Assembly (NCBI RefSeq): GCF_023053635.1
Contig: NC_086178.1
Span: 28,644,726 to 28,708,725, forward strand
Source of the DNA: Elgaria multicarinata webbii
Taxonomy: Eukaryota; Chordata; Lepidosauria; Squamata; Anguidae
Reading direction: 5' to 3'
Length of the DNA stretch: 64,000 nucleotides
Each line of letters opens with the position of its first letter. The stretch's first letter is position 1. The notes below the pieces were generated by a model. That model worked only from the letters and a program-made list of their open reading frames with translations, was not told the origin of the DNA and ran no database searches. A program made the position numbers and the translations under genes. Below, one piece after another: positions 26,401 to 36,362 of the stretch.

Positions 26401-27493
26401 TTTCTGGGAACCGAGGTCAGAACCAGTGCTCCAACCTTGGCGCCCAGAACCTGCTCTCCTTGCACCTTCTCATGCTCCCTCGTAGCCAACTCAGTTATTG
26501 CCATGGCTACATCTCCATGGAAATGGATCTTAGTGAGGGCAAAAAGGGCAGTCCTGGGGGCGAGGAGGGGAGGTGACTGTGGAAGCTGCTTTACGCAACT
26601 TCCTATCAGGTCTTCAGGCCCCCTCCCTGAAGCTTTGCTTAGATGGGTGAAATCGCCCATCTAGGCAAAAATGTAGGGCAGCTAGAGCATGGAGGAGAGG
26701 ATCTGTGCCCTAAATCTCCAAACCTATATACACTTACCTGGAGTAAATCCCATTGATCTCAAGAGGGCTTACTTATGATTTGACATACAATTACTGTACA
26801 AGTGGCCTCAGTCAAATCATTATCTCTCAGCCTTAGCAACCCAATCTGGGAATAATGAGATCACTCTGCAGGGTTGTTATAAGGATGTTTAAGAGACTGA
26901 CCTGGTCCGCACAATCAAAATAAGCCACTATGGCTTGTTGGAAGGGGAAACAACCCTCCAACAACCCATCAGTTGTTTATAGTTATTGGAGGGTTGTTTC
27001 CCCCTCCAATAAGCCATGCCGCCCAGGTTCGGATGGCACGACCAGCTGCGCCTGGGTAGTGATTATGGAAAACGTGCCCAGCATGCACCGCAATTTAAAT
27101 AAACCACTCTGGCTTATTTTGATCATGTGAAGCAGACAAATGATTGCAAAACACTTTGCAGCACAATTCTGTGCATGTTTACTCAATTTAAAGGGTTTTG
27201 ATTCCTAGTAAGCAGATTTAGTATCTTAAAGTGCAGTTCTCTGCAGGTCTACTTTTTTGGACATTCCTCATGTAAGAATGCAGCTTTTAATACTCATAAA
27301 TACTGATTATTATTTTTGCATATTTCTCCAGTCTCTTTTCTGCCAGATGCGTATTGTCTGGCAGCTGGGTGAACCTTTGAAAGTGAAGTATGATTGCTCG
27401 GGAGACGAACAAACTTCAGGGTCTGCTGATGGCTCTGGAGATGACCTAGAATTTACTGGTTGGCCTTTCATTGATCCAGAAAATAATTTTTAA
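14195..27493 (+). CDS. RARRES1: RARRES1 (retinoic acid receptor responder 1 / ovocalyxin-32-like), six coding exons
   Basis: The coding exons are 14195-14449, 22332-22394, 22960-23098, 24724-24851, 26127-26189 and 27332-27493. They join in phase (0,0,1,0,0) to give 269 residues, against 294 in human RARRES1 from memory. It is a latexin-family protein with two cystatin-like halves. Diagnostic stretches are AVQYFNYLQGSPSSL, TIPGVGRKYFLQF, a WEKST-type block and GEPLKVKYDC; the C-terminus ends in NF as human does. Residues 1-20 form a signal peptide (core SLLLLALFASSARG), so the product should enter the secretory route, as the avian eggshell protein ovocalyxin-32 does. Human RARRES1 is a retinoid-responsive tumour-suppressor candidate. 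Its place beside GFM1/LXN matches human synteny. Odd point: about 16 residues are missing around the exon 3/4 junction relative to the paralogue. Confidence 0.92.
15743..15930 (-). repeat. L2-type LINE 3' tail, antisense
   Basis: The + strand reads ACCCAAAGCAGCTCACATCA followed by an A/T-rich AAAATAACA-type tail. This resembles the antisense of the L2 3' end containing the 'cacccagag' block at 11690-12005. Confidence 0.4.
16060..16330. repeat. Dispersed repeat, present inverted at about 23430-23620
   Basis: The blocks AGAATTGAGATCCGAGC and CTGCTTTTCCACTACATAA recur as a diverged reverse complement in RARRES1 intron 3. The family is unknown to me; no coding capacity is seen. Confidence 0.5.
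16540..17830. repeat. Nest of GC-rich inverted repeats (foldback cluster)
   Basis: At least five hairpins lie in series. One is at 16560-16592 (GACGCTGTCAG / CTGACAGTGTC). The main one has arms at about 16790-16903 and 16911-17030, pairing around CCATAGCAACAAGGA / TCCTTGTTGCTATGG, with a third copy of the arm at about 16690-16800. Others are at 17163-17195, 17286-17369 and 17549-17633. The right end (17640-17830) resembles the 49.4- and 56.0-kb MITE family (ATAACCAATGGT). It looks like several non-autonomous DNA elements nested or merged together; no transposase is encoded. Confidence 0.7.
21249..21362. mobile_element. Foldback MITE of the CAGCCTTCC family
   Basis: The termini CAGCCTTCCCCAACTG and TTAGGGAAGCTG are mirrored, and ACTCCCATCATTCCCAGC sits in the left half. 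No matching target-site duplication is readable. Confidence 0.6.
21381..21756 (+). mobile_element. L2/CR1-type LINE 3' end
   Basis: The frame-broken translation has the C-terminal stretch DGFKRGLDNFLEEKAI, followed by a tail ending near GTTCTTATGTTCTT. It is a common squamate LINE end. I place it in the CR1/L2 superfamily without naming a subfamily. Confidence 0.65.
21845..21975. mobile_element. Foldback MITE, decayed
   Basis: GGGCAACTTGTTGCC at the left is mirrored by GGCCACAAGTTGCCC at the right, with an ACTCCCATCAGCTCCAATC core. It is a relative of the CAGCCTTCC hairpins. Confidence 0.55.
22332..22394 (+). CDS. RARRES1: RARRES1 exon 2
   Basis: It has 21 codons, TIPGVGRKYFLQF and onward, bounded by tgcag and gtaggt. 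Latexin exon 2 has the same length and phase and begins [13 protein letters not shown], which confirms the paralogy. Confidence 0.92.
22960..23098 (+). CDS. RARRES1: RARRES1 exon 3 (apparently shortened)
   Basis: It has 139 bp, from ttcccag to gtatgc, and ends in phase 1 as latexin exon 3 does. It is 39 bp (13 codons) shorter than latexin exon 3. Homology to the latexin IKNLPEP region continues past the chosen donor (IRSMPVA), but no later phase-1 GT exists before the frame closes, so the early donor is inferred. Confidence 0.75.
23251..23380. mobile_element. hAT-type foldback MITE with perfect 8-bp target-site duplication
   Basis: This is a 130-bp near-perfect hairpin starting CAGCCTTCCTCAACCTGGGG and ending with its inverse. 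It is flanked on both sides by CTCCAGAG (23243-23250 and 23381-23388). The 8-bp duplication and the CAG terminus are hAT hallmarks. It lies 153 bp downstream of RARRES1 exon 3. Confidence 0.9.
23640..23792 (+). repeat. L2/CR1-type LINE 3' tail
   Basis: It contains TGGTCCGCCCAGAGTGCTTC followed by TAAAAATGTAATAAATAAAT, the usual 3' end of an L2-like element with a short tandem tail. Confidence 0.55.
24724..24851 (+). CDS. RARRES1: RARRES1 exon 4
   Basis: It has 128 bp and starts in phase 1 (cag|ATGATAATG) and ends in phase 0 (TGG|gtaggt). It encodes the segment containing SNYIAWEKSTEG and SQVKDVKQW. It is three codons shorter than latexin exon 4. Confidence 0.92.
24852..26126 (+). other. RARRES1: RARRES1 intron 4
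   Basis: It contains a half-copy of the GTTCAGACAACAC MITE family (about 25543-25642) next to an AATCCTATGCA-family piece. Otherwise nothing is recognised. Confidence 0.6.
26127..26189 (+). CDS. RARRES1: RARRES1 exon 5
   Basis: It has 21 codons (DALEFDFTVQLDS core), flanked by gtccag and gtaaga. It has the same length as latexin exon 5 and encodes one strand of the second cystatin-like half. Confidence 0.92.
26902..27137. mobile_element. Palindromic MITE (AATCAAAATAAGCC family), copy 1
   Basis: The end AATCAAAATAAGCCAC is mirrored by TGGCTTATTTTGATCATG, and an inner pair is GGGAAACAACCCTCCAA / TTGGAGGGTTGTTTCCC. It lies in RARRES1 intron 5. A second copy is at 50587-50902. Confidence 0.75.
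27332..27493 (+). CDS. RARRES1: RARRES1 exon 6 and stop
   Basis: It has 53 codons plus TAA. It encodes FCQMRIVWQLGEPLKVKYDC and then a Ser/Gly/Asp-rich tail (GSADGSGDD) ending DPENNF. The acidic Ser-Gly tail and final NF match the layout of the human C-terminus. Confidence 0.92.
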   Translation, partial: SLFCQMRIVWQLGEPLKVKYDCSGDEQTSGSADGSGDDLEFTGWPFIDPENNF

Positions 27494-27910
27494 GCAAGAG
27501 GAATGCTTGTGTTTATAAAGGTGTAAACATTTTTACAATGGTGTAGAGCACCTACCATTTTAATATTCCAAAAGCAGTATTGTGATTCTTCTATATAAAT
27601 CATTGCAGTATATTTGTAAGCTTTGCACTAGTCAGTTCTGATCTGCCGTGAATGTATTCTTTTCTGGATAATTTCATAAATGAAAAAAGTGTTTTTTTCT
27701 GTATCTTCCTAAACAGATTGTTTAATATATGTAAGAAGAACTACTGATTTGTCATCATGTTTCTGGCACTAGAGATAACTTGGATGAGACAAATGTTAAT
27801 ATATATGAACGAAAGTTTGAAATTTTTAAAAACTGCCATTTTAGTGAAATATTTGATAAAATATTTTAAGTTTTGGAAACAAACATTTGAGGCTGATTTA
27901 ACTTATCTCC

Positions 27911-27916
27911 AATAAA
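27911..27916 (+). terminator. RARRES1: RARRES1 polyadenylation signal
   Basis: A canonical AATAAA lies 418 bp past the stop codon, followed by a GT-rich stretch (TTTTGTGTGTGC). This suggests a 3' UTR of about 440 bp. Confidence 0.7.
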
Positions 27917-30151
27917 ATGAAGAGTGGAACCTTTTGTGTGTGCTATCGTATTTTACACAGGTTGGGCCACTTGAATATGGTGAAGAAATCAGCCCTCTCC
28001 CAACATTGCATTATTTGCTAACACAAATTAAGGTTTTTGTTAAGAATATTGGGGAAAGAACGTAACAGCACAATCCTATGAATATTTATTCAGAGGTCCC
28101 ATCTGTTCAATGGGACTTATTCCCATGTACATGTGCATAGGATTGAAACCAAAATTACATAAGCAGATTTTGCAGACCTGAAGGATGTGATCCAGAAAAG
28201 GTTGGAGCCAAGCTAAACAAGACAGCAATCATGCAATTGCATGTCTTACTTTTAAAAAGTAAAGAACAGGATCCCCCCAATTGAGACCCATCTGTGACTG
28301 GTTGGGGGCTTTACCATATTCCCCCCCCCCCTACAGTAGACCCAATCTAGATCAGACCCCAAAGGCATCAAAAGAAAACCTTTCATTGGTGTGAATGGGA
28401 ACCTTGCTTCCAATGCAAATAGAAGGTGCAGGGGTCCTGGTGCAGTTTGGAACTACAGTGGAGGCCAAACGCTTAAAGCCCCCTGTGTTGCTCCCACCAA
28501 GGTTTTAATCTGTATCAAGCCTCTGCAGCTGCTACTGGAGACGGCCTAACTGTATTCGTGACTTGTCTAGTTTGGCCCCGGCTTATACCAAAATTCTCTT
28601 GAAATCAAGGAAACTTCGCTTATCCTATTGATTGAAACAATATTTATGTAAAATCCACGATGTTTTCTGCTATCAGCTATTACATTCCACTCAGGCAGCC
28701 TGCCTAATACATAGATCTACTCCCATGAAAGCTCCCCAGCCTTCCACACAAAACGGCAAGTTGTAGCAATTCTTTGCAAGTTGACTTGCTCACAGAGAAG
28801 TGCTCTAACTAGCTGCATTGTCCTTGCTGGGATTCTTCTAGAAGGCTGTGCACAGACCCCCTCCGAATCAGCACATTCAGAGGTTCCAAATTGCCCCCAA
28901 TTTGATTTAGGCTGCTTTGGCCCCAGGCTGATCTGATTCGGATCCAGATCTGAAGTGAGGTTTGGATACCCAATACGGGTCGGCTGTTACGAGTTCCCAG
29001 CTGCTCTGTTGGTGCCTGGGAAAGCTGGATGTGAGGCCAACTGGGATTCCATAGAACTGCCCCACTCACCCCAGAAATGGCCCTTTATGGCTGCTATTGT
29101 TTGTGACCTTAGATCTGGGAAATTACAGAGACCCCCATCTTCATTTAAAAAGCGCGGCTCTCATTGAGGGCGAGCGGACGGGGGCAGCAGCTCACCCTTG
29201 CCCTGAATTGGCCCAAAATGCTTCAGACCACTTTGTCCTGGTCCTGATCCAGATCTAGACCAAAGCAAGCTGAACTGGATTTGGGGTTCAGGCCCAAAGC
29301 ACTCTACAACTCTACTATTCTCTCTTTATGACTAAAAACACTCACACACTGAAGTGACAGACCCAGCTGGTTACCAGCGTGAGGGATATTTCTGGTATTC
29401 ATTCACCCCAGTTCCTGTTCTTAGAATGTATGTCTTCCAAGTTCTTTTTTTTGTAAGCAAAAAAAAAAAAAAGGATTATCTGTGTGAGTACTGAAGCAGA
29501 TCTCAGCCCCATCACAATAAACTGCAAACAAAGAAGGGTTTTAGAAACTGTCTTCCAACAGGTTTTTATTTAAATGGAAATGCACTCCTTTCTAGTATGC
29601 AGAGAAAGCCTTGTAATAAATGCAACAGTTATGGGAAAGCAAGTTTGCATATTTCTATTTTTAAAAATGATCTGGTAAAAGAGAAAAATGCATCCATAAT
29701 AAGGGAATTGAACATTTTGTTGGCAAATATTAAAATGATCTGCTGAAATTCGTTCTGCAAAGACATTTCATGAAACCAGAATAGTGAATGTAAATGATCA
29801 TGCTAGAAAACAAATGTTATGCAACCTGGTGCCTGCCATATGCTTTTGACTGTAGTCATTGTTAATCCTGACCGTTGGCTATGCTGGTTGGGAACCTAAA
29901 CATCTGGAAGGCACTAAGTTACCTACCTCAAATGTTTTGAAGAAGAGAATTAAGAAGTTACCAAAAAAGTATTCCTACCATATATCAATAGAAGAACAAT
30001 TTGGGCTACAAGCCACTGTCTTTAAAATATGTTTTAAAATGCAACACTTTTCAATAAAAGATGCACAATATAAAGCACTTTTGACTGGCTGTAGATGTCT
30101 GAAATAATGTAATCCCATCAAATGCTGTGTAGATGAAAGGAGTGTGATGGA

Positions 30152-30285
30152 GCCTCCCCCAATCTGGTGCCCTTTAGATGTTTTAGACTACAACTTCTAT
30201 TACCTCAAGCCATAAGACCAATGCTCATGGATGATGGGAGTTGTAGTCCCAAACATCTGGAGGGCACCACTTTAGGAAGGCTGGT
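30152..30285. mobile_element. Foldback MITE of the CAGCCTTCC family, decayed
   Basis: The halves CTGGTGCCCTTTAGATGTTT and AACATCTGGAGGGCACCAC are inverted, with GATGGGAGTTGTAGTCCC in the right arm. Confidence 0.65.
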
Positions 30286-30794
30286 TTAAACAAATGTGTG
30301 GTGGTATCCCTGGGATCTAAACACCTGTGAGAAACAACTAAAACCATCATACCCAAAAAATCATTATAAGTAAATCACAGGAACGAGTCTTAGGGTGAAA
30401 TCTTTTGCATATTTAGTCAGAAAAAAAGTCCTACAACATGCTGGGAGTTGTAGGTCTTTTTTCTGTCTAATCATGCATAGGATCACACCTTTAATGTTTC
30501 AAAGTGCCTAATTAATTTAATTAGGAGACTATTTTGCTATTCATAATCCCATTGATTGCCTTCAAATTGTTTAGTTTTGGGTTTCTCTGGGTTTTGGGTT
30601 TTTTCTTTGGGAAACCTCTGGGTTTCCTTTTCATGAAGTACCACAGGAGGCTGCAACCAACATCTGGCTATTTATTTTAAGTCAGTAGCCTGAGAACTTC
30701 AGATCGTCGTTCTGAAGTTCCTGACCCTATGTACATTTGGATCTTTCCCCTATTTCTAAACTAGAGTCTAGAGTCTAAGAAGCATCATGATTTC

Positions 30795-31610
30795 TTTTTA
30801 ATAGAAAAAATCTTACCAGAAGGTGGAAAATGTAGTTCTTCTGTGTTTACTTGCTTTTATCCAAGCCCTGTGGCATGCTGAAAGAGAGGCATTATGGAGA
30901 TAGAGCTGGGGGCAGGAAACTGGTTAATTTCTAAGGAAAGAGCCCAACACTGTCCCTGTTTTTCACCACCTGAGGGCGCTGATAATGAAAGCCACCAGGA
31001 GTCCAGCTCTGCTTCTGGGAGAGAGTATTTAGGAAATTCACTTTGGAAAGACTGTCAAAGGAATCGACAGTGTTGTGACCATGTTTTCCAGTGTCATAGA
31101 GAAGCAGAGAGTGGGCAGGACTGGAGGAGCTCTGCTTCTACTTAAAGGCCCAAGAAGGAGGGACAGAAATCCCCGGAAGCAATCAGATCAATGTGAGAAA
31201 ATGTTCATCTCCAGCTTGGGGTCCGGTCACAATTGCAGTACTTTAAAATTAGCCCCGTTTAATATGTTACAAATCTAGGAAAAAAATGTACTTTACCTTT
31301 TTAATAGCTACTATGGACAGCTTTGGGATATTTGTTCCAACCATTCTGTTGGCAAATTCTACTTTGGGGGGGGGGGGGCTCTAGATCATAGAATCATGGA
31401 ATCGTAGAGTTGGAAGGGGCCTAAAAGGCCATTGAGTCCAACCCCTGCTCAATTCAGGAATCCACCCTAAAGCATACCTGACAGATGGTTTTCCAGATGC
31501 CTCTAGTGTGGGAAAACCCACAATCTTTACCACCCCTTTACCAAACTGGCCTGTCCCACCAGCCTGCCTTTTATGAGTCAAGTCAAACCTGTAAAAGACA
31601 TTTTTTAAAG
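30795..31610 (-). pseudogene. Dispersed duplicate of GFM1 exon 14 and its flanking introns
   Basis: The exon remnant (about 31294-31590, minus strand) still encodes FDLTHKRQAGGTGQFGK, closely matching GFM1 exon 14 at 41159-41321 ([17 protein letters not shown]). Flanking intron sequence is also shared: for example, TTTAGAAAATTCAGTTTGG at 40918 corresponds to TTTAGGAAATTCACTTTGG at 31029. It is therefore a DNA-level duplication and not a retrocopy. A G-run and a CR1 piece (31383-31527) interrupt the exon, so it cannot work as an exon. It lies in the same orientation as GFM1, about 1.7-2.5 kb beyond its last exon. Confidence 0.88.
31383..31527 (-). mobile_element. CR1 3' fragment inserted in the exon duplicate
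   Basis: It reads ATCATAGAATCATGGAATCG and onward, the antisense CR1 tail. It splits the GFM1 exon-14 copy, so it inserted after that duplication. Confidence 0.85.
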
Positions 31611-31631
31611 AAAGGCTGAGTGGATGCACTT

Positions 31632-32122
31632 GGGATTTTCCCTCCTTGGTGACTAGATGTGGGCGATAGCTATAAACCTTCGGGCTTCGCTGGATTGGTA
31701 CAAAACCTTACACCCTCTCCTAATTGGAAGCTGTCTGATCTGACAACAAAACTCCACAGGACTACTCACCAATAAGCGAAAATCCCGAGTGCACCAAAAA
31801 GGGGGAGGCGGCTATAAAACCTTTGGGCTTTGCAGGATCAGGACAACACTTCACACACAGCCTATCCTAATCAGGAGGCACCCGATCTAACAAGAAAACC
31901 CTGTGCAATTACACTTGGAGGAGGGAAAATGCCAGGTGCACCAAAAAGTGGGTGACACTAATAAACCCCTGGAAGTTAGCAGGATTGGGACCAAACGTCC
32001 TACAGTCTCCCCTAGTAGGGAAGCACCTGATTCACCTTCGGAATTATGCGCAATTTCACCCAGGGGAGGAAAACTCCTGGGTGCACCAAATAGGGGGTGG
32101 CACAAATAAACCTTTGGAAAAT
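31632..32122. repeat. Tandem repeat, period about 146 bp, just over three copies
   Basis: The landmark GTGCACCAAA recurs at 31789, 31936 and 32081. A second landmark (CTATAAACC / CTATAAAACC / CTAATAAACC / CAAATAAACC) recurs at 31670, 31812, 31958 and 32103. Copies are clearly diverged from one another. No coding signal is seen. Confidence 0.85.
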
Positions 32123-33093
32123 AAGCACACCTGACCCTGGCTGCATTTCCCCTCCCAGTTCAATAATAACCAGGTAGCTGCTCCCATGCTGCTGCTGCTT
32201 GCTTTTTGTCTCTTCTTTTCTCCAGCAACAGCAGCTTCGAGATGTCATTTGTGTATACTTAGCAATCGCTTGCGTGCAAATCATTACCTCTGGGCTGAGG
32301 AACTTCCTGGAGGGTGCCTGGGGCAAACGTATCTCCCCAGAGCTATGTTACCCTGTCTTCAGCTGTCTCTGCCTTTGCAGAGGGAGCAGGGGGACCCTAT
32401 TCAGCTGGTAATGCGTGCACTGTGGGCAAGCGGTAGGCTCACCTTCTTTATCCCTTTGAAGAAAGAAAAAACTAAACCTTAAAAGAGGGTGTATCGGGCG
32501 AAAACTGTAGAAGAGCTTGCGCCTTTTAAGAACTAGCAAGCTAATTGGTTTCGCTTCCTGTGAAGGCACAGAAAAGAAGGCAGATGAATCTCTCCCAGGC
32601 CCTTGTGAAGTGCCCCATCTGCAAGAGAAAGCAGCACAGAGTTGCCCTGGCATGGAAGTTGCTCTTTTTAGAAGGTGGTCACCCCTTGCACGTTGCCCCA
32701 GGGGGATCTCTTTGGCCACTCACCTTTGCAGCCTTTGTGCCCTGCAGTGTCTTTCTCTGCAAGGAACAACCGCCTTTCTCACCCTGCCCTTAATTGGTGT
32801 AGGAATAGCTACAAAAGGATGCCACCTCCCATCGCTTGCTCCCGTTCCAAAGACGACGTCTCTCTCTTTCTGAAGGCAATCTTTGCATGCACATTCTCGC
32901 TCCAACTTGTTTCTTTGGGCAGCTGTCAGTGCCCAGATCCTGTCCTCAAATGCTCTGTATTTTATCTTCCTATGTACCCTGTTTAATTCAGGCAGGCTTG
33001 TATTGCCATTCCCAGGCTTTTAAGAAGCATCTTCCAGGGGGGATGACATGGAGGAGAATGCAAAATAAATACTTAAATTAAAACCAAAGACAC

Positions 33094-33099
33094 TTTATT
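33094..33099 (-). terminator. GFM1: GFM1 polyadenylation signal
   Basis: AATAAA on the minus strand lies 205 bp beyond the GFM1 stop, giving a compact 3' UTR of about 220 bp. Confidence 0.65.
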
Positions 33100-33303
33100 A
33101 AATTAAGACAGTGATTAATTAATGGAATTTCCATGTGAACATTTCAATGGCAGTCTCTTAGTGACTTAATAAAGTCAAAATATTGATCCAAGCAGAAATT
33201 CAGCGGCCTATTCTGAATTTTGAGGTTTTTTTTAAATCAATTGAGCTTTGCAACAGTAGAAGCTTGTCAGCAGATCCTTACAATCAGCTCACATGGAAGT
33301 GAA

Positions 33304-33435
33304 TCAGCTCTTAGCTTTGCCCTTTTTCCCAGAAAGTTGTCCCGTTGCTTCTAGATATCGATTAGTTAATTCTTCCTGTGTACTGGGTAAACAAGGGTGG
33401 TATCTACTGTATTCCATTGTGTATTCACCTTTTCC
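33304..33435 (-). CDS. GFM1: GFM1 exon 18 and stop
   Basis: It encodes [20 protein letters not shown] and the C-terminal tail ending KKGKAKS, then TGA. The human protein ends KKGKAKN. The acceptor reads ctccccag. Confidence 0.95.
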   Translation of the reverse strand, partial: GKGEYTMEYSRYHPCLPSTQEELTNRYLEATGQLSGKKGKAKS

Positions 33436-36318
33436 CTGGGGAGAGAGAATCGTCACATTATGGGCACTATAAATAAATACTGAAGCATTAAATTGAACTT
33501 TTACCGTTTTAAAATGGCAAAGCTTTCGTGGAACATACTGTGAAACGAACACAGTAAAGCAAACGTAGCAAGCGACCAGTGGTTCCAGGACAGGCACCTC
33601 AGCTTATATTTCCAAAAGGACAATGGTATTCATCAACATAAATACATTACCTTCCTGGAGATAAAAGGCAGCTAGCTACTTTTGAGTATTCCCTACATTT
33701 TCTTTTCATGCAACTGAAAACCTGGCTATTTATTTCAAGACAGAAGGATGACAACTTCAAACCACCATTTTTCTCCATTTCCTTTCTTTGTTTCGCTCTC
33801 TCAGTTTTTCTTCCTCTGGTGGTTCCTTTGGTCCTTTCCTCTTCCTCTCACTTCTCTGAACCCAGGGTGGAAAGAAAGTCATTCTGAACCTACTAGTACA
33901 GCCTTCCTCAACCTGGGGCGCTCCAGATGTGTTGGACTGCATCTCCCAGAATGCCCCAGCCAGCAGAGCTGGCTGGGGCATTCTGGGAGTTGTAGTCCAA
34001 CACATCTGGAGCACCCCAGGTTGAGGAAGGCTGTACTAGTAGATACCTAGGTGATTTGCAGTAGACCTGCTAGCAGTTCCAATTCCTAATCTTTTCATAA
34101 TAATAGCAGGATTTGTGCATGGAAGGAGTGTGAATGCAGTTCATTCTGACACTGGAAATAAATTCCTTCTCAGAATTCTTTAATTTCAATTGTATGTGTT
34201 TTGTGCTTGTCTCCAACTGGTGAAACTTGGGGTTCTAGTAAAAAAAACCAAGGGAGATCCCCACAACAAGGCTGGCCACCTCTGCTCTCGATTATTCATG
34301 AACCTCCTTTCCTTCCTTCCTTTCTTTGCCCATTTCCCTTTAGACATCTTTCTAGGTTCTTGCTTGGTTTACCCTTTCTTCTCTAGACCTTTCCGCCTGC
34401 TCTGCTGCTCTCTAAGATCCACCAATAACAGCCAGGAGCCTTTCTGCCTGGTTTGCTACATTGTTATATTAAGAAAGCTCAGCCAATCACCAGAGGCTAC
34501 ATTACTACCTATACAAAAATCCTTAAGGCATTACAGTAGACATGCTGTTGTATTGGTGGACACACGTCACATGATTATTTCTGTAAGGAGGATACTTTTT
34601 TTTTTAACCCTCCCTGAAATTATCCGCTCACTTACCTCTGTGCTTGACCTCAGTTCTGTAGCATATCCAAACATATTATTCAATGGCACCTGATAACAAA
34701 TAGATAATTGTATTTCATATTGATTTTAATGGAAAGAAAATGCTTTAGCTTTTTGCAAAATATACACTGAATAGGTCTTCACGTATAGGTATGTTTTAAA
34801 TCATCAGTACCAATAAAATGTTACTTTACCTATTGTCTCTCTCTGGCTGTTTTTAAAGAGTTAACTAAAACCTTCCAAAATGTGGACAGTGTGAAAAATT
34901 GTATATATTTACACAATATTAATTTGGATAATAGAATTCTGTAGAAGACTCCTCCAAATTTTGTACTGATAAGTATTTAAGCTAGTTAAAGCCCAATCAT
35001 AGACATAAATGCTTCTTGATGCAGAAACTGGGAAGGTTTGGTGTCGTCAACTCAGCCATAAATATTGTCTAAAAATTAAGCAAGTCAAGTGATGTGAATA
35101 TGAAGCCTAGTCGGCAATCCAGTTGAGCTAGAACATTTGAATTTAAACCATACGTAATACCACCGAATCAGCTTAAATTCAAGTATTTTGACATCTAGGT
35201 TGTAAACAATGGCTTGGATCCAAAGATGTAGGTGGAGGGCTACTGATTCCTTGCCCTCCAGCCTGCAATCCCCTGAAAAGCTAAGTCTGGAAAGTCCCTT
35301 TCAGGTGGAATAGGGAGCTGCAGATAGGAGGAAAAATTAATAAAATACCTTGTACTTGTATACAGTAATCTTTGAACAAGCACACTATTAAAATAGGGCT
35401 GGATCCAATGTGCGTATCTTAAATATAACAATAGAGGATTTATAACAGGCTATTGTGTTGAAATAGCCTTCTTCATATGTGCTTTCTGAAACAATGCACT
35501 ACCATTTTTTTAATAGCTATACTGGACAGCTAAGCTGTGGTAATTCATATCTCCATTTAAGTTTATCCTGTATCTTACCCTTTAGTTTAAATGTGCACTT
35601 TGCAATGACATCACCCTCTTTAACACGTTAATTCCCCAAAACAGAGAGAACAGAAATTTCAATAAGAAAATCTTTCAACTCAAGCCTCTACATATGGTTA
35701 ATGTTCCTTGGATCAAACTGCTTTTAAAGGGGTTGTTGACACTGCCAAATTCTATGGTGCACAGGAATGTGAGTATGCTGGTGAGCTGTGATCACAGCTC
35801 CACCACATGGATGGTCCACATGGTCATGGATCTATGCACACAATAGCATGGAGGAATTGAACAGTGTGAACAGGCTCAGAATAGGCAGGCTTAAAAAAAA
35901 AGGAAATTAATATCTTAATAGTATTTGAAAGGAGGAGGACCCCTATAGGTTCTGCTAAAATAGTAATGCTAAACAGTAATGCTAAAAAATCATGGTTAAG
36001 TTCTGTTCCATTCAATGATAAAGAAAGAATGGCTGAATACAATCAGCAGGACATACTTCAGCATAGAGAGTGAAATAGTCTTCTGCTCCATCTTGCCCTG
36101 TGATGACGCCATGGCGGCGATTTAGTCCTGCAATCACTACTCCTTGGAATTCGTTGGGTGCTACAACTTCCACAGACATAATGGGCTCAAGAATACATAT
36201 TGTTGCATCATCCATAGCTGGGTCAAAAAGAAGATATGTTAGAATACCACCGTTTTTAATTTGTCCTTATTTTAATTTTTAAAATACAGTGGAATATATA
36301 TATATACGCATACACACA

Positions 36319-36362
<44 letters not shown>

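Larger units (their letters stand above)
27940..33080. other. Intergenic region between the RARRES1 and GFM1 3' ends
   Basis: The two genes converge here. Recognised contents are an AATCCTATGCA-type foldback (28065-28150), a repeat of unknown type at about 28845-29320 with mirrored CAAATTGCCCCCAATTTG, an A-tract (29460), a hairpin (30152-30285), the GFM1 exon-14 duplicate (30795-31610) and the tandem array (31632-32122). I see nothing identifiable at 32.1-33.0 kb. Confidence 0.65.

Noticed and set aside
31294-31590. GFM1 exon-14 copy as a usable alternative exon
   Set aside because: It lies beyond the last GFM1 exon, is interrupted by a CR1 insertion and a G-run, and its frame is not maintained.
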